Both the position numbers and the translations under genes were made by a program. 64,000 nucleotides of DNA from Paraconiothyrium sp. Pb-2020 (taxonomy: Eukaryota > Ascomycota > Dothideomycetes > Pleosporales > Didymosphaeriaceae): positions 3,038,001 to 3,102,000 of the forward strand of contig JAJUBI010000006.1 of assembly GCA_022419385.1 (NCBI GenBank). The letters are read 5' to 3'. The first letter of the stretch is position 1. Each line of letters begins with the position of its first letter. The notes below the pieces were generated by a model. That model did not search any database. It saw only the letters and a program-made list of their open reading frames with translations, and was not told the DNA's origin. This document shows positions 9,217 to 21,205 of this stretch, in pieces.

Positions 9217-11068
9217 GATGGTGATGGTGGACTCAGGAGGTAGAGCAGAATTGTATCAGTTTGTGCAGTTCGAGAGAAGATTAGATATCATGCCTGAATC
9301 GCGGGCCACCGGGCGTGCAGAACGTAGTAGAAGAGGTCTTTTAACTGCCAAGTGTTTACCTTCGGTTGCCGGGTGATGTCACGTACGATTCACTTATCGG
9401 GAAGGGCAGGCTACAGAGCTTGGAAATAAGAAAGCAAATAGGAAAGGAACAAGCATTGCCTTAGAAACACTAGCATCGAGCAATATTAAAAGGAATGCAG
9501 TGAAAGCCGTATAACTCATGAACGTGTTTTGTGCACATCTTTAGGTGAGAAAATACGTCAATATTGACGGCCTTCCAACTACATGCCTGCAGACCGCGAG
9601 GCAGTACGATACATATGAAATATGTGTATATTTTGATGAGCCTTTACTGATTTAGGGTAAGCCATAGCAACCGAAAGTTATGTGGGCAATGAAAAACAGA
9701 CCATACATAATATCAAAGAATAACAATGTTTGTCAAAAATCTTACTGTTCTCCCCTAATCGAGTCGAGGGTCCTGTGTGCGCTTACGAACCATGGCATGA
9801 CGCAACAGAGGAATTCGATGGGATACCAAACACTGATGTCTTACGAAAGGCAGGTATCTGCCGTAAACCTCGCAAGCTTAGATTTATGACTACGAGATCC
9901 ATATGATTTATTTCTAATCTTCTCCTTCGAGGCCGCATTGCGTGATATATTTCGCTGCCAATATCACTGCTCACATCGAATACTTTTCCTTAGACTTCAT
10001 GCTGTTGCTCTGTGTCGTGGGTGATGACAGAGACAGCGGAAAACAGTGACTTTTCCACTTATTCGTGTCACTGTAGTACTGGGGCTGAAACGTAGATGAA
10101 TACGAGTCACTGCTGAAGGTTAGTAAAACACTTCGCGCTAGCTCTCACTTGTTGTAGGTGAGGCAAATATCGACCTAGGTCAATTAGAGCAAAAGAGGAC
10201 TGAGTCATGGTGGCCGTGGCCATCATGGCCCTCTCGTTGCCACGCCAATCATTGTCCCATGGCGATCACCTTTGACCCGGCAACAAGACTTCCAGCAATC
10301 AATCAGGTCGAAGACCCTTACACTTGCTTCCTCACTCTGTGATTCAATACTTCGATTCCATGCACTCAGTCTGATACCTCGCGCATCTTCACGTTCACAG
10401 CATCACAATTCGCGCAAAAGCACTCGGTTGTGTCAATATAATGGTCCATTGCATGTCCCTCACCTATGCAGGCAGTACTAGACCAACGCTGGGAAACGCC
10501 TTCCAATGCAAAAGAGTTCATCAGATCAAACAGATAATACAAGAAGTGAAGACAAGACAACAACTATTCTGAAGCAACAACCCCACCAAACACGCCGCCG
10601 AGTTTTACCATACGCAAACATAACACCGCAACAAACAGCAACGGACAAGAGAATAGCAATCCGCTGCATCAATCGCAAATACGCCGAAGCACCCCAAGGG
10701 AGCGCCATACCACCAGAGAGCAAGGATTCGCCCTTGAACACGGATACAAGCGAGGAAACGCCGTAAGCGTGCGCACAGCGCATGTGTACAAAATTAAATC
10801 GTATAAACAATGACCCACGGCCGGTTATAGGAGGGAGTCATAAAGTCGGAGACATCGTATCGCGTAAAACATGAGAAGAGTCTAAAGGTTAACGAGGAAG
10901 AGTCGATTGCACTTGCACCGAATTCGCACGGACGGTGAATCTTCGAACGACTACAGCATGTGGCACGCCCGCGAAGAGGTTACCGGAAACGCCGGAGGTC
11001 TCTGCAAAAGCTCGATTTATGGCAGAAGCTGTAGGTGTTTGATAGTGGACGGCACGGAGTCGAATATT
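9217..11068. other. gene-poor spacer, no gene seen
   Basis: About 1.85 kb without a supportable gene. Short open frames occur (for example near 10272 and 10506), but they lack domain features or plausible splice partners. Composition is AT-richer around 9400-9900. Probable 3' flank of the RFX gene at the right end. Confidence 0.5.
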
Positions 11069-13519
11069 TTAGGCGGGCATCTGAGACACTGGAGGGAACT
11101 GCTGCATGGCGGCGGCAAACTTGGCCTCAATACTGTCGTCAAGGTTGATCCCACTATCGTCCAGAGCGGTGTCTTGAGAGAGAGCAAAATCTAAGTCAAA
11201 CGCTTGTGCAGCAGTCATCTGTCGGTGCTGGCCTAAACGTCGTTGGTGAGTATGAATACGACGAAGGGAAGTGATGGAACACTCACTGTCTGGATGTGAC
11301 ATGCCGCTCGGTCCGTGAATGGAAGCACTACCATTGCCGCCCATGAAGGACGCGCCAGTACCGAACTCTTCACTGCCAAAGCGGCTCTGATTCTGGCTTC
11401 CACTGCTGCCAGTGGCCATGCCAGCATTCATCGACTCGCCGAGCATCCCTGGCGAATTGGGATCCGGAATGGGGAATTGATGTGACAGGAAGCCTCCTAA
11501 AGATGCCAGCCAGATGGCCATTTCGTCAACAAACACCTTAGTCAACCACCACCCCTGGAAGCTCGGTCCATTCTCAACAGTAATCTCACGTAGTATGGCT
11601 GTGCTGATTGCGTTCAGAGTGTGGAGTACTGTGCGTGCTGAAAGATCGGGAAAGCGAGACGGAAGCCTTGTAAGGAACGCAGCAATCCGATCAATGACAG
11701 TTTCTTGCAGAATATCGACGGGCGGATCCGGAGTGGAAATTTGATAGAAGGTCCCATCAGGTAACCACATCTCGGACTTGAGTGGAAGAAATATGGCGCG
11801 AATCTCTTTAGAAAGAATCTCAGCCACCAGCTCATGATTGCACGAGTGCGGCAGTTCATTCTCCAAGATGCGCTTGATGTTAACATATGCCTGGTAATCG
11901 CCCCACATGCGATCACGGTTCTCGTCCACGGTCAGCATGACTGCTGCTGCATGTGCTGTGGAGTTAACGCGGAGCATCTGTCGGAGGAGATGGGAGAAAA
12001 CAGTCGCAGGTTCCAGCCTGGCCGCCAGCACAGGGGAGGGTAGATTGTGAAAAGCCTTGCTGATGTGGGAATGAAGCAACTTCCAGACATTGTCGAGGAA
12101 CTTGAGTACCGGTGCAGGTGCCACTTGAAGTGTAAGTTGGGCAACATTGCGGATCATTTTCTGGTACATCATCCAATCACACTCGCGAATCCATGGACTG
12201 AGTTTTTCCATGGCGAAGAGCTTTGCGACGGGTACTGTCAAGGTTCCTTGAAAAGAAGTGAAGAGCCGAAAGAACTGCTTCTCCTTGCAGAATCGCACAG
12301 CGTCGACAAGCGAAGTGATATGGCTCTTATACAAAGCTACGAGTGCTTCCGAGGCATCTGGATCTGTTCCTTCCGGCAGGTACGGCGATACATCCGGCAT
12401 AACAATCTCCAAGGGATCTCCCTCGACATTATTCAGAAGCTCTGGAGTCGGAAATCGAAGCTCATACTCGTAGCCAACAGTCTGCGGCGAGTGGATGTCG
12501 GCATAGCAGCGGCCCTTCGACGAGTTTTGTGGGTAGTAATTTGTTGCTGAATAAGACTGTTGTTGATGAGCAGGGAATGCGGCAGTATCGGTGGACATGC
12601 GAGGCTGGGAAGCGGAGGAATCGTGTCGTTTTAGGGCACCACGCGATGCCGGCACACGGGGCATCTGGCGCGGTTGTTGGGTTTCGTCATCATCTACCAT
12701 CTCGAGGTCCACGTAGTGGTATTTGGACTCTCCGCGAACACCAAGTCGTCTAGTCTGGATATTGGGGAAAATGACCCGTACCAACTTGCCAAAAGAAGCG
12801 GGATTCAAAGGCACCACACGCTCGTTGGCGCAACGGCTTGCATATTTGGAGAAGACACGGTTTCGCGGTACTGATGTCTTTCCGATGGTGCAGGCTTGCT
12901 GCAACCAGAGCATAGCGAAAAGCTGTTTCGATTTCTCCGATCTTGATGTTCGATCTGTGGCAAGCACTTCCGCAGCGACCTCCTTCAGCTTGCGGCCCAT
13001 GTTGTGGCGAAGCATCTCGCGTAGCTCTTTGTCGTTCTGAGCGGTGGGCCCTCCGGTCTTTTTCTTCTTGTCTTCTACCTCCACGGGCGTTGCCACGAAG
13101 TGCTGTTGCTCTACCGGAAACTGCTGCGATTGCGATTGTGTGGATTGAAAGGATTGGTGTGCGTTGGGGTCGATGTGTTGTAGGGGCAAGCCGTGTGTCG
13201 GGCCCATTCCGTTCTGTGCGTCTCCCACGTAGCCCACGAGCTGGTGGACTGGGTCCATAGCTACGTTTTCTTGCTGGCTGACATGTTGGGCGGCCTGTAG
13301 AAGCGGACCTGCAAAAGACGAGTTGTACTGTAGCTGCTGATTGAAGGCGACGGGTGGCGGGGTGGGTTGGTGTTGGGTGCGCTGGAACTGGGCTTGGAGG
13401 TCGTGCTGGTCGAACGAATGGCGGCTCGTCGTGGATGCGCTGCTGGTCGGGCGGACACCGACAGCGCTGCGCACCGATACAGAGGCGCTCGATTGCGCGC
13501 GATGATTGCGGGCGGTCAT
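11069..13519 (-). CDS. RFX-family winged-helix transcription factor
   Basis: Nuclear DNA-binding regulator of the RFX family (fungal relatives are Crt1/Rfx1 and Sak1, which act in the DNA-damage or ribonucleotide-reductase response, cell cycle or morphogenesis). The RFX DNA-binding domain spans roughly residues 195-270. It shows LWLQQACT, SVPRNRVFSKYASRC, PLNPASFGKLVRVIFPN and TRRLGVRGESKYHY, the classic X-box contact region. A Gln-rich N-terminus precedes it and a long alpha-helical region follows, including a DPPVDILQETVIDRIAAFL segment. The ATG at 13519 is the first in frame. Near the 3' end a 54-nt stretch (11233-11286) has GTGAGT, CTCAC and TTTAG and is a multiple of three. With it spliced the protein is 798 residues, unspliced 816. 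Confidence 0.9.
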   Translation of the reverse strand: MTARNHRAQSSASVSVRSAVGVRPTSSASTTSRHSFDQHDLQAQFQRTQHQPTPPPVAFNQQLQYNSSFAGPLLQAAQHVSQQENVAMDPVHQLVGYVGDAQNGMGPTHGLPLQHIDPNAHQSFQSTQSQSQQFPVEQQHFVATPVEVEDKKKKTGGPTAQNDKELREMLRHNMGRKLKEVAAEVLATDRTSRSEKSKQLFAMLWLQQACTIGKTSVPRNRVFSKYASRCANERVVPLNPASFGKLVRVIFPNIQTRRLGVRGESKYHYVDLEMVDDDETQQPRQMPRVPASRGALKRHDSSASQPRMSTDTAAFPAHQQQSYSATNYYPQNSSKGRCYADIHSPQTVGYEYELRFPTPELLNNVEGDPLEIVMPDVSPYLPEGTDPDASEALVALYKSHITSLVDAVRFCKEKQFFRLFTSFQGTLTVPVAKLFAMEKLSPWIRECDWMMYQKMIRNVAQLTLQVAPAPVLKFLDNVWKLLHSHISKAFHNLPSPVLAARLEPATVFSHLLRQMLRVNSTAHAAAVMLTVDENRDRMWGDYQAYVNIKRILENELPHSCNHELVAEILSKEIRAIFLPLKSEMWLPDGTFYQISTPDPPVDILQETVIDRIAAFLTRLPSRFPDLSARTVLHTLNAISTAILREITVENGPSFQGWWLTKVFVDEMAIWLASLGGFLSHQFPIPDPNSPGMLGESMNAGMATGSSGSQNQSRFGSEEFGTGASFMGGNGSASIHGPSGMSHPDSECSITSLRRIHTHQRRLGQHRQMTAAQAFDLDFALSQDTALDDSGINLDDSIEAKFAAAMQQFPPVSQMPA

Positions 13520-14488
13520 GGGAGCTGTCACGCTGTGGTGCTGTGATTTGGCGCGGCTCCTGGTGGGTTAGAGGTCGTGTTTACAAACAATCCTGGTGTG
13601 ATGGCCGGTGTTGCTGCCAGACATTCGCTGAGGGGCGATCCCAACCTGCTAGAAGGTTCACAAAAACTACGCAGCTGGTGGTGTCTCTTGCTGTATCCAC
13701 AAATGGCGGTCCACAGTCGATCGAGTACGAGCTTCAATGAGCCCCGTTGCTGGGGAGATTCGCGATGGGGGCGAACACGTCGAAGGTAAATAGGCAGCGG
13801 TAGCGATGGACGGAGTAAAGTCAATTATTAGTTATAACATCCCGCGGATCAAAGAAATGAAGCGTCGTGAAGCTGTTCGGGAGGATGCGCACGGCAATGT
13901 TTTGGCTTTTGTTGATGCTTTGTTTGGCGAGGAAACGACGGCTAAAACGCTTACCTAAGCCCCGTTCCAACCTTGCGCCCGAGTGCACCCTGCACGCGGA
14001 CACGCACGTGACCCTTCCCAGACCATGGAACTTCGCATACGAGTAATCATTACATTTGCAAAGCCTTAGTGGATGCTGTTGAAATACTTTGGATCAAATG
14101 GAAAGGAAGAGTATGCATATGAATGGTGTTGTGCCCTTATCGTGCACTGGGTCTTACAGTTGCGCACTGCGATCACTTGAACATGTAAACGCAGTATTGA
14201 ATTGAACTAATCCTATGGCAAACAATACGTCCACTCAAGCGTCTTGGTCGAATTCTACATTCGTGGTGTTGTTCGGGGCGCTTGTCTGCCGGCTTGTGAA
14301 AGCTCGGGTGACGTCGTTTCCTGGTTTGCTTAGGCGATGACGCTGTGCCCCTCGCACAAACATCCTCCACTCCGAGTCTCATAAAGACACATTTACACGC
14401 GCCTCGTACCACTCCACCTCAGCCCTCACCCGTCGCCGCATAACACCCACATACTTGCTTGCAAGTCCATAAACTCACAACCAACACC
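13520..14488. promoter_or_regulatory. divergent promoter region, RFX gene / YOP1
   Basis: Shared 969-bp upstream region of two genes pointing away from each other. The 14340-14488 part is C/T-rich with CAAC/CACC runs just before the YOP1 ATG, as in fungal leaders. Several short open frames on the RFX side are probably uORFs or chance. No specific factor site is claimed. Confidence 0.4.
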
Positions 14489-15448
14489 ATGTCTGTTCAA
14501 GAGAAGGCACAGGCTCACCTGTCGCAGCTCGATAAGGAGGTACGTTCCTCTTATCTACTACAACACACCAACGCGCGTGCCTGTCGGTTGTAACATGGTG
14601 CATACAGCGCTGAGCTCGCAATATTAATATTCTATGTTCCTGCTCATCCTTCCCGCCTTTCCCGTATGCTAATGGACTATCTGTGCAGCTGTCGAAATAT
14701 CCCACCCTCAACAACTTCGAGAAGCAGACGTCGGTGCCCAAAGTCTACGCCATCCTTGGTCTCGTCGGCCTGTACTTCTTCCTCGTCTTCTTCAACATTG
14801 CGGGTGCCCTCCTCGTTAACCTTGCTGGCTTCGCCATCCCCGCATACTATTCTTTGGGCGCCCTGTTCAGCGCCAGCAAGGTCGATGACACCCAAGTACG
14901 TACCTGTAGCACGCGACAGTTGTCGCAGCTTTTGTGATATGTAACATGCTAATAAAACTGCAGTGGCTCACGGTACGCATCCTCGTTGATCCCTCATGTT
15001 CTGCCAATTACCCCGCTCGGCTGTAAAGAACATCATGCTAACGCGCCAGGTATAGTACTGGGTGACTTTTGCTTTCCTCACGTAAGTAGCGTATCTCGCC
15101 GAATCTGTTTTGTATACTGACTGAATTAGTGTTTTTGAGAGTGCCGTAAACGCTGTTTACTGGTTCCGTAAGTCTTCGAGAGACAAAGTTCGAATTCCGT
15201 AGCTAACTAATATAGCCTTCTACTACACCTTCAAGTTTGTCCTTGTCCTCTGGATGGCTCTTCCCCAGACTGCGTACGTTTCATACTTCTGAGTGCGTGA
15301 GCAACAACTAATAGCATGCAGTGGTGCTCAGATCATCTTCCGCTCCTTCATCCAGCCCGTCTTCTCTCGCTACTTCTCCGAGTCCGGCTCAACCGCCGCC
15401 AACCTCCGTGCTCAGGCCGACTCTGCTGGCAAGCCGCACGTCTCTTAA
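14489..15448 (+). CDS. yop1: ER-shaping protein YOP1 (DP1/Yop1/REEP family)
   Basis: Membrane hairpin protein of the DP1/TB2/HVA22 family that bends ER tubules together with reticulons. Seven exons (14489-14539, 14689-14895, 14964-14972, 15056-15081, 15130-15167, 15216-15273, 15322-15448) add up to 171 residues, the usual size. Hydrophobic hairpins are seen at KVYAILGLVGLYFFLVFFN and ALLVNLAGFAIPAYYSLGAL. The family blocks WVTFAFLTVFESAVNAVYWFPFYY and VLWMALPQTAGAQIIFRSF follow. The third exon is only 9 bp (Trp-Leu-Thr). The last residues are LRAQADSAGKPHVS. Splice phases are consistent across all six introns. Confidence 0.93.
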
Positions 15449-18285
15449 AGAGCTGTTGGACTTGCAAGTTTCTGACAGCCGCACCAACCAGGGCCCGAAA
15501 AGCCGTCTGCTTCGATTAAGGACCCCTTGGTGGCATGTGCGAAGACTGCGGCTGTCGCAGCTTGGTTACGATGTGTTGACGATTCACGGGTTTTACGCAC
15601 GGATGTGGATATGGGAAAGGTTAGGAATACTGGGAATGGGCGAAGGTTTACGAGTGACATCACTATCGCGTGATGTCTATGATACGAATTGGGTATGTCT
15701 TTTGTTTAGGTGGACGTTATGTAGATCGCGCATGGTGGTAATGGTATTGTTGTTCCATACAAACTGAGGAATCTGACGTACTGCCGCTGTGACATTGTCT
15801 CGTCCTTACTACATTTGCTGTTTCTGATCATTACTTCGTTCAGCGCCGTCACGTCAAGCATCAACTATATCGGAAGGGTACAGGAAGTCACCACAGAGAG
15901 GGTCAACATTCTATAATTAAAGGAGCCCCTGGGGGAACGACGGTGCGTATATCATGGTGTGGACGGACGTGACTACGGCCGTGTCGATGGTCGATGGTCG
16001 ATGTTAGGGACGACGACCGCCCCTTGGGAAGAACTAAAAGATAGATGGAGTGAGAGCAAAAAGACCCGTGGGCGCCGAAAGGACAATCACGATTGGGAAG
16101 CCATTCTCAAACCAACCTGGATCAGTCTGCTGGGCTTGATAGCTGTTCTAGACTGGTAGGAAGACTGCACCCTGACGACGGTCCAAGGGTCCACGGGTCC
16201 ACGGGTGTTCCATTGCCACGTGATCAAACGATCGAAGGAGGAAGGTACATCAAATATGGCGGCTTGTTGAAGTGGAACTGCTACGCTCAGTACTACTAAG
16301 CGGGCCAGCTTACATAAAATTAGACCTTCCATGCATCAAGCCATGCCAGTGGTGGTTTTAGTGTGTAGAGCGGTTGTTCTGAATGTGGAGCAAGAGGCAT
16401 CAAACGCACTCCATGGTGGAGCGAAGATTGCATGGACAAGAACTTGTCTAGTGTCAGTGGCCTCCTCACTACTAACTCGGTAAAACGAGACTTTTCAAGT
16501 TCATGGGCGTCCTGATGTGTGCGCGTGTATGAGACTGAATCGAAGTGTTGCTTACTCTCTTCTCCTAAAGTTGTAATCACCACATCACCCACCTTTCGAT
16601 GTGCAATTCCTATGCAACATGCAGACTCCCGAAGTAGAATCCCTGATTCGGAGGTATTCTGGCTTCGCTTTGCTCCCTCATGTCGCATCCGGGGCTTCGC
16701 TAGGGCGGTACATAGCGGTTCACTATTCATGGTGACGACTCATAGCCTACGGATAGAGGGAATCACCTGTCGATAGGTGGTCAATCCGGTACTCTTAGCC
16801 TCACCAAACATGTGCCCACAGCTCATATACCAGTGGGACTACGTGTGACGAGAGCCAAGCCGCTACACGCAATAGGCTAGTGCCTCATTTCACTCCACCT
16901 CACCGCGAGCGTCGTGACTGTCCCTCTACGATCATATTTGCGTCGCATTAGCATCACAAGTCCACAATGACCGTATAATCCTGCCCGAGAAGCCCCGATG
17001 AACCGCTTCATCGTTTTGTCAGTTCTTGTTTGCGGTATCCTGCCTAATTTCCACGTCGTCGTTCTTTTTCTTCTTCTTCAGTCTCTTTTAGCTACGTGGT
17101 TGAGTCCATCCGAATGCGCGCTGGATCCACCAAGTGGCCATCGAAGAATGTGCGGATAGTGTGTTGTGACCGCTTGGGGTCCCCACTGGAGCGCAACTCG
17201 CGCGCGCCGGCAACCTCTCAAACCTCACACTTAGCAAAGTCCACCACCCGACATCGCGGGTGCATCACCTCTTATATCAGTTCCAGTCTGTTATTAGTCT
17301 TTTCGTTTCTTGGACCCCAGAGTCGTACTTTGACATAGAAAGAGACGGAATTTTGGGATGCAGAGCTCGTCGTATCAACGTGCCGCAAAAGGCTCTCGCA
17401 GCAAGTCCGGCTGTGGCACCAGTACACGTTGTATTTGGAGCGTTGTCCCCCCCAAAGTTTTCCGGGTATCCCAAACCCTGGTACTAGCACGGCGGCTCAC
17501 CCCTCACCGCAGCGAAGCGAAGACTTAGGAAGACAAGCAACAGCCTAGCTGCGAAGGTACGAGCCATTATGGGAGGACATGGCAATCTCCAAATTGGAAC
17601 TGTCTGCGAAACCTCCCTTGCTGGTCAAAATTTTATCATCGAATCTGGTGCGACTAGCGCGCGACCTGGAGATCATCTCCTCCTCCAAGCCTTTGTTGTG
17701 CCTGCGACTCTGAAGGCCTCTGACATGTTGAGAGATGTTGAACGTCAAAATCTGCCTGAAAGTAAGGGCTCTGAGCTAATACTACGCGGGGCGAATTCGC
17801 TGTCTAAGTTGCAGCTACCGCCAATCTTTTCAGGAACTATGAATGAGAACCTGCCGTCTGAATAGTTCGAAGGTAGAGCGTGATGCTGCATCATGCTAAA
17901 GCGCCGCAGACCGATTGGGCGCATTGTTTGTGCGGAAGTCTGGCCCTATATCATGATCAGCAGTCGAAAGCGCATCCATGTTTTGGCGCTTTGCTGGTGC
18001 GAGATCTGATCGGATAGTATGCACGCACCGTGTTGATGAGATAGATTGACACAAAAGCTCATGACTGCGAAAAATATAAATTTGTCCATCTTCCACATCC
18101 TCTCCAACTTGCAATCAAGCTTGTGACTGTTCCTGGGCCCCAGACGCACTTACCTGCCGGAAGCTCATTAACCATTAACCGTTGAGCACTAGCGAGAGGG
18201 ATTACCTCATTTGCTTGTTCGGTCGTTTGTCGCGGGCTCCTGCACCTGCCACACCTTTAACACGACAACCATCCCTTCTGTCAAG
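15449..18285. other. 2.8-kb gene-poor region
   Basis: No gene could be supported. Small direct repeats occur, such as three overlapping GATGGTC-type units near 15980-16000 and GGTCCACGG units near 16190-16205. The longest open frame (17569-17865, 98 codons plus strand) has no recognisable features and an equally open opposite strand. The 3' untranslated part of YOP1 probably occupies the left end. Confidence 0.5.
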
Positions 18286-20323
18286 ATGTCTTCAGACTCA
18301 GACCTCTCAACGCCCCCAGCGACCGACGACGAGATGCCCGTCGAAGCTCCGCCCGCGAAGGCGACAAAGGTCACGCAAAAGAAAAAGAAGAAGAATGGCA
18401 CTATTCTATCGTTCTTCGACAAGAAGCAGCGGTCGCCTACTCCGCCGCCGCGCAAGAAGCGCGCCCCCTCGCCGCCACATGAACCTGTTCCGGAGGACAA
18501 TCCTGACATTGCTGTACGTTCTCGTCGCGTGTGTCGCGTCGAGTCGCGACGTGATCGCGACCCCGCTGTGTCCTACATCTATCTCGGGTCTCCGCTAACA
18601 TTTTCATTCTATAGTTCATAGTAATGTTCCGATCACGATTCGCCGATGCATTTCCGACCAAATGCCCTCATCTTGGACCACAGGATCTCGAGCGAGGCGT
18701 CACGGGAGACCTACCAACTGCGGAAGTCGAAAGCCTCCTTTGTGCCCTCCTAGGACTGGTCAACAATCGCAAAAAGCCCGTGGAGTTAGTCATTCCTAGC
18801 ACAGCTTTCATACTTGCGCAATAGAGTCGCGTAGTGCAATCGGAGCGGATCGAGCAATACCATTGCTGACACAATCACAGGAAGGGCCACTATGGTCGCG
18901 CTCTTGAGGAAGCTGTTCAGACACAAAAGCTGCAGTGGCCGCGCAAATGGAATCAGCAAAACCCCTTGCACGGCGGTCGCAACTTTAACAATATGTCGTC
19001 GACGGATCGTGTGAGTGTCCTACTTCCCATTTCCTGATGGCCCCTACTAAGAGCCTCCAGCTCGATCTCCTCAAGGCACTCGTCTTGTGGAGTCTGAACC
19101 AGTCCGAGCTCATCACCAACATTATAAAGGATGGATACAAGTCGCGTACAACCAAAGATCCCCGCGATACGAACATTCCGCTGTCCGTACAGCCGTGGGG
19201 TCGAGATGGCGACAAGCGACGATACTGGCTGATCGAGGGCCAGGACGATACATCATTCCGTGTCTACAGGGAGAGCAATCCTGCACTGAAGCACGTCACA
19301 TGGTGGAGTGTCGCAGGTTCCATTGAAGAGATACGTACACTCGCAACGAAGCTGGAGGAAGAGGACGGCACTCGCGAGGCTAAGGCACTGAGCGAGCGCA
19401 TGCTCAACGCTATACCTCGCTTTGAAGCCACAGAAGAGGTATCATACTCTTCTCTTTCATCGTTGCTTTCATTGCTAACAGCCTCATAGAAGCGCAAGAA
19501 ACGCTTGTACCGGGCCGAAAGAAAGGTCAGGTTAACACAAACAGTACCTGGCTTCTCCCTCTACGAAGGCCGCACCCGCGGCAAGCGCACGCGGTATACG
19601 TTCGACGAGAACGATGACGAGGATTCTGAGGGTGGCATTAGGCGGTCGACGCGCAATTCTGGCAGAGAATCCTCGACTGGACCCAGCGCCCCCACTGTCA
19701 CCGCCAGTGGCCGCCAGGTTCGATCCCGTGCGACTGGCATGTACGGCGAGTCCTTACTCAGTGGGCAAACAACGGAGCTCGCCTCGCCCGCTACTGGAGA
19801 CTATGTACGATCTGATGGGTCAGAGGAGCCGGAGCGACCTGCGCATGACCGATCAACTCGCGCTGCCCATCGTGGTGCAGGTGTAACGCAGACCAAGAAG
19901 CGCAACTTCGAATCATACCACGAAGACATGAGCGAAGAGGATGATGCGACATCTTGGAACGGTGATGACGAAGAGGAGGACGAGCCCGACCAGATGGACC
20001 TGGATGACGAGGAGGAAGAATCTGACGATGAACCCTCCGACACCGAAGAATTGCCACAGTCCCTTCTCGTACGTCTCAAGATCGGTAAGGAAGCCTCCAG
20101 CTCTTTAGGAAAGGTACCCATTCCGATCAAGGAAGACGATGTCAAGGTAGAGGAACCATCGCAGTCTGTCCTCGTAAATTCTGGGCTGCCGCTTACGGGT
20201 ATGGACGCTGCCCGTACGCAGCCTATCCCCGCTTCAGTCCCTGCGCCAGCAGCGACAGCAGCGCCGCCCTCCAGCCGCTACACCGCCTACTTCTCTGATC
20301 GCCCAAATTGCACCACAGGATAA
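18286..20323 (+). CDS. WHIM1-domain chromatin protein (C-terminal frame doubtful)
   Basis: Nuclear protein with a WHIM1 motif, a module of ISWI-type chromatin-remodelling partners thought to help position nucleosomes. Exons are 18286-18513, 18615-18784, 18881-19010, 19061-19438 and 19490 onward. The N-terminus has KKKKKNGTILSFFDKKQRSPTPPPRKKRAPSPP. The WHIM1 core follows: FIVMFRSRFADAFPTKCPH, LLCALLGLVNNRKKPVE, GHYGRALEEAV, NPLHGGRNFNNMSSTDR, then SVQPWGRDGDKRRYWLIEG and FSLYEGRTRGKRTRYTF. A long acidic stretch is near residues 490-540. The frame stops at 20323, but coding-like Pro-rich sequence continues in a different frame from about 20262, so a one-base shift, real or from assembly, may truncate the tail. 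Boundaries come from splice logic and recalled homologues. Confidence 0.85.
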
Positions 20324-21205
20324 CCCTCTGCCTGCGCCAGAGTCCGTTGCAATCCCTTCGATCATTCCTACCGCCCAACCGAACGGTCTCCCTCCGCAGC
20401 CTTTCAGGCCCGCCGCTTTCCCTTCCACTGCAGCTCCGCCGAGTTTCCCGTTGCGCCTATCGCCCCTGTCACCAGCGTCCTCTACCACCAGGTGAACCCC
20501 ACACTCTCCCTCCATTGGGCTCCCTTTACAATGCTCCGACCCCGCCGATATTGCGCAGGAGGCACCTAGACCCCAGGTCCAGCCTCCCTTCCCACCTCCC
20601 AATCCCGAGGCACCGCGCTCGCCGAAGCGTATGCGCATACCTTGCCGGCTCCCACGCCGGCCACCAACTGGCAGTAGGCCCACCTGTTGGCGCAAAAGTA
20701 AACTTGATTTTGGAATGGCCTCAAGTTGAGGTCACGTTGCCAGTTGCGCATCGCGATGCAGGACAGTGGTCCACTGTGTGTCGTGAAGACTATCTGCAAG
20801 ATGCGTGTTCGCTGGATGATGGTGCATGACTAGACCGCTCATGTGCGTATCTTCATCCTGTATAATGTCTTTAGTTGTTGGCGTTGGAGGATAATTGTCG
20901 TTAGGAGTTTCACACTGTAAAAGTGTATTATAGAGTCACAGCGCACCACTAGGGTGCAGAATTGGCGTTTGAACAGGTTGGTACTTTGGGGGTGCATGAT
21001 TGGGATACCTCGAGTGTGCTTAGTTGGAGTTCGTACTGCACATTCACCGCGCCGCGTACGAGGCGCGGAATGAGATCGCTTAAAGAGTCGTGATCGTCTA
21101 TGCATTTTGTTCAGTGACGCCGCTCGCTATGCTACAAACAGGTATACCGCGTCTAATGCTTGCTCCTGTATACCTCCCATCTACATTTACAGTGAATGGG
21201 TTGTG
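20324..21205. other. convergent spacer with coding-like remnant of the WHIM1 tail
   Basis: 20324-20690 reads as Pro-rich coding sequence in alternating frames (for example PQPFRPAAFPSTAAPPSFP near 20395-20450 and LPAPTPATNWQ before a TAG near 20675), consistent with a frameshifted 3' end of the preceding gene. 20690-21205 shows no gene; it holds the two 3' flanks of the convergent WHIM1 and MMM1 genes. Confidence 0.45.

Noticed and set aside
10190..10270. GC-rich imperfect palindrome (GGCCGTGGCCATCATGGCC) considered as a tRNA or structured RNA
   Set aside because: No A-box/B-box pair, no cloverleaf fold and no terminator-like T run.
17569..17865. 98-codon plus-strand frame in the 15.4-18.3 kb gene-poor region
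   Set aside because: No signal peptide, domain, splice partner or family feature; the opposite strand is equally open.
20308..20829. 173-codon frame after the WHIM1 gene
   Set aside because: Composition (Arg/Ser/Leu/Pro-rich) fits a shifted reading of the Pro-rich tail rather than a separate gene.
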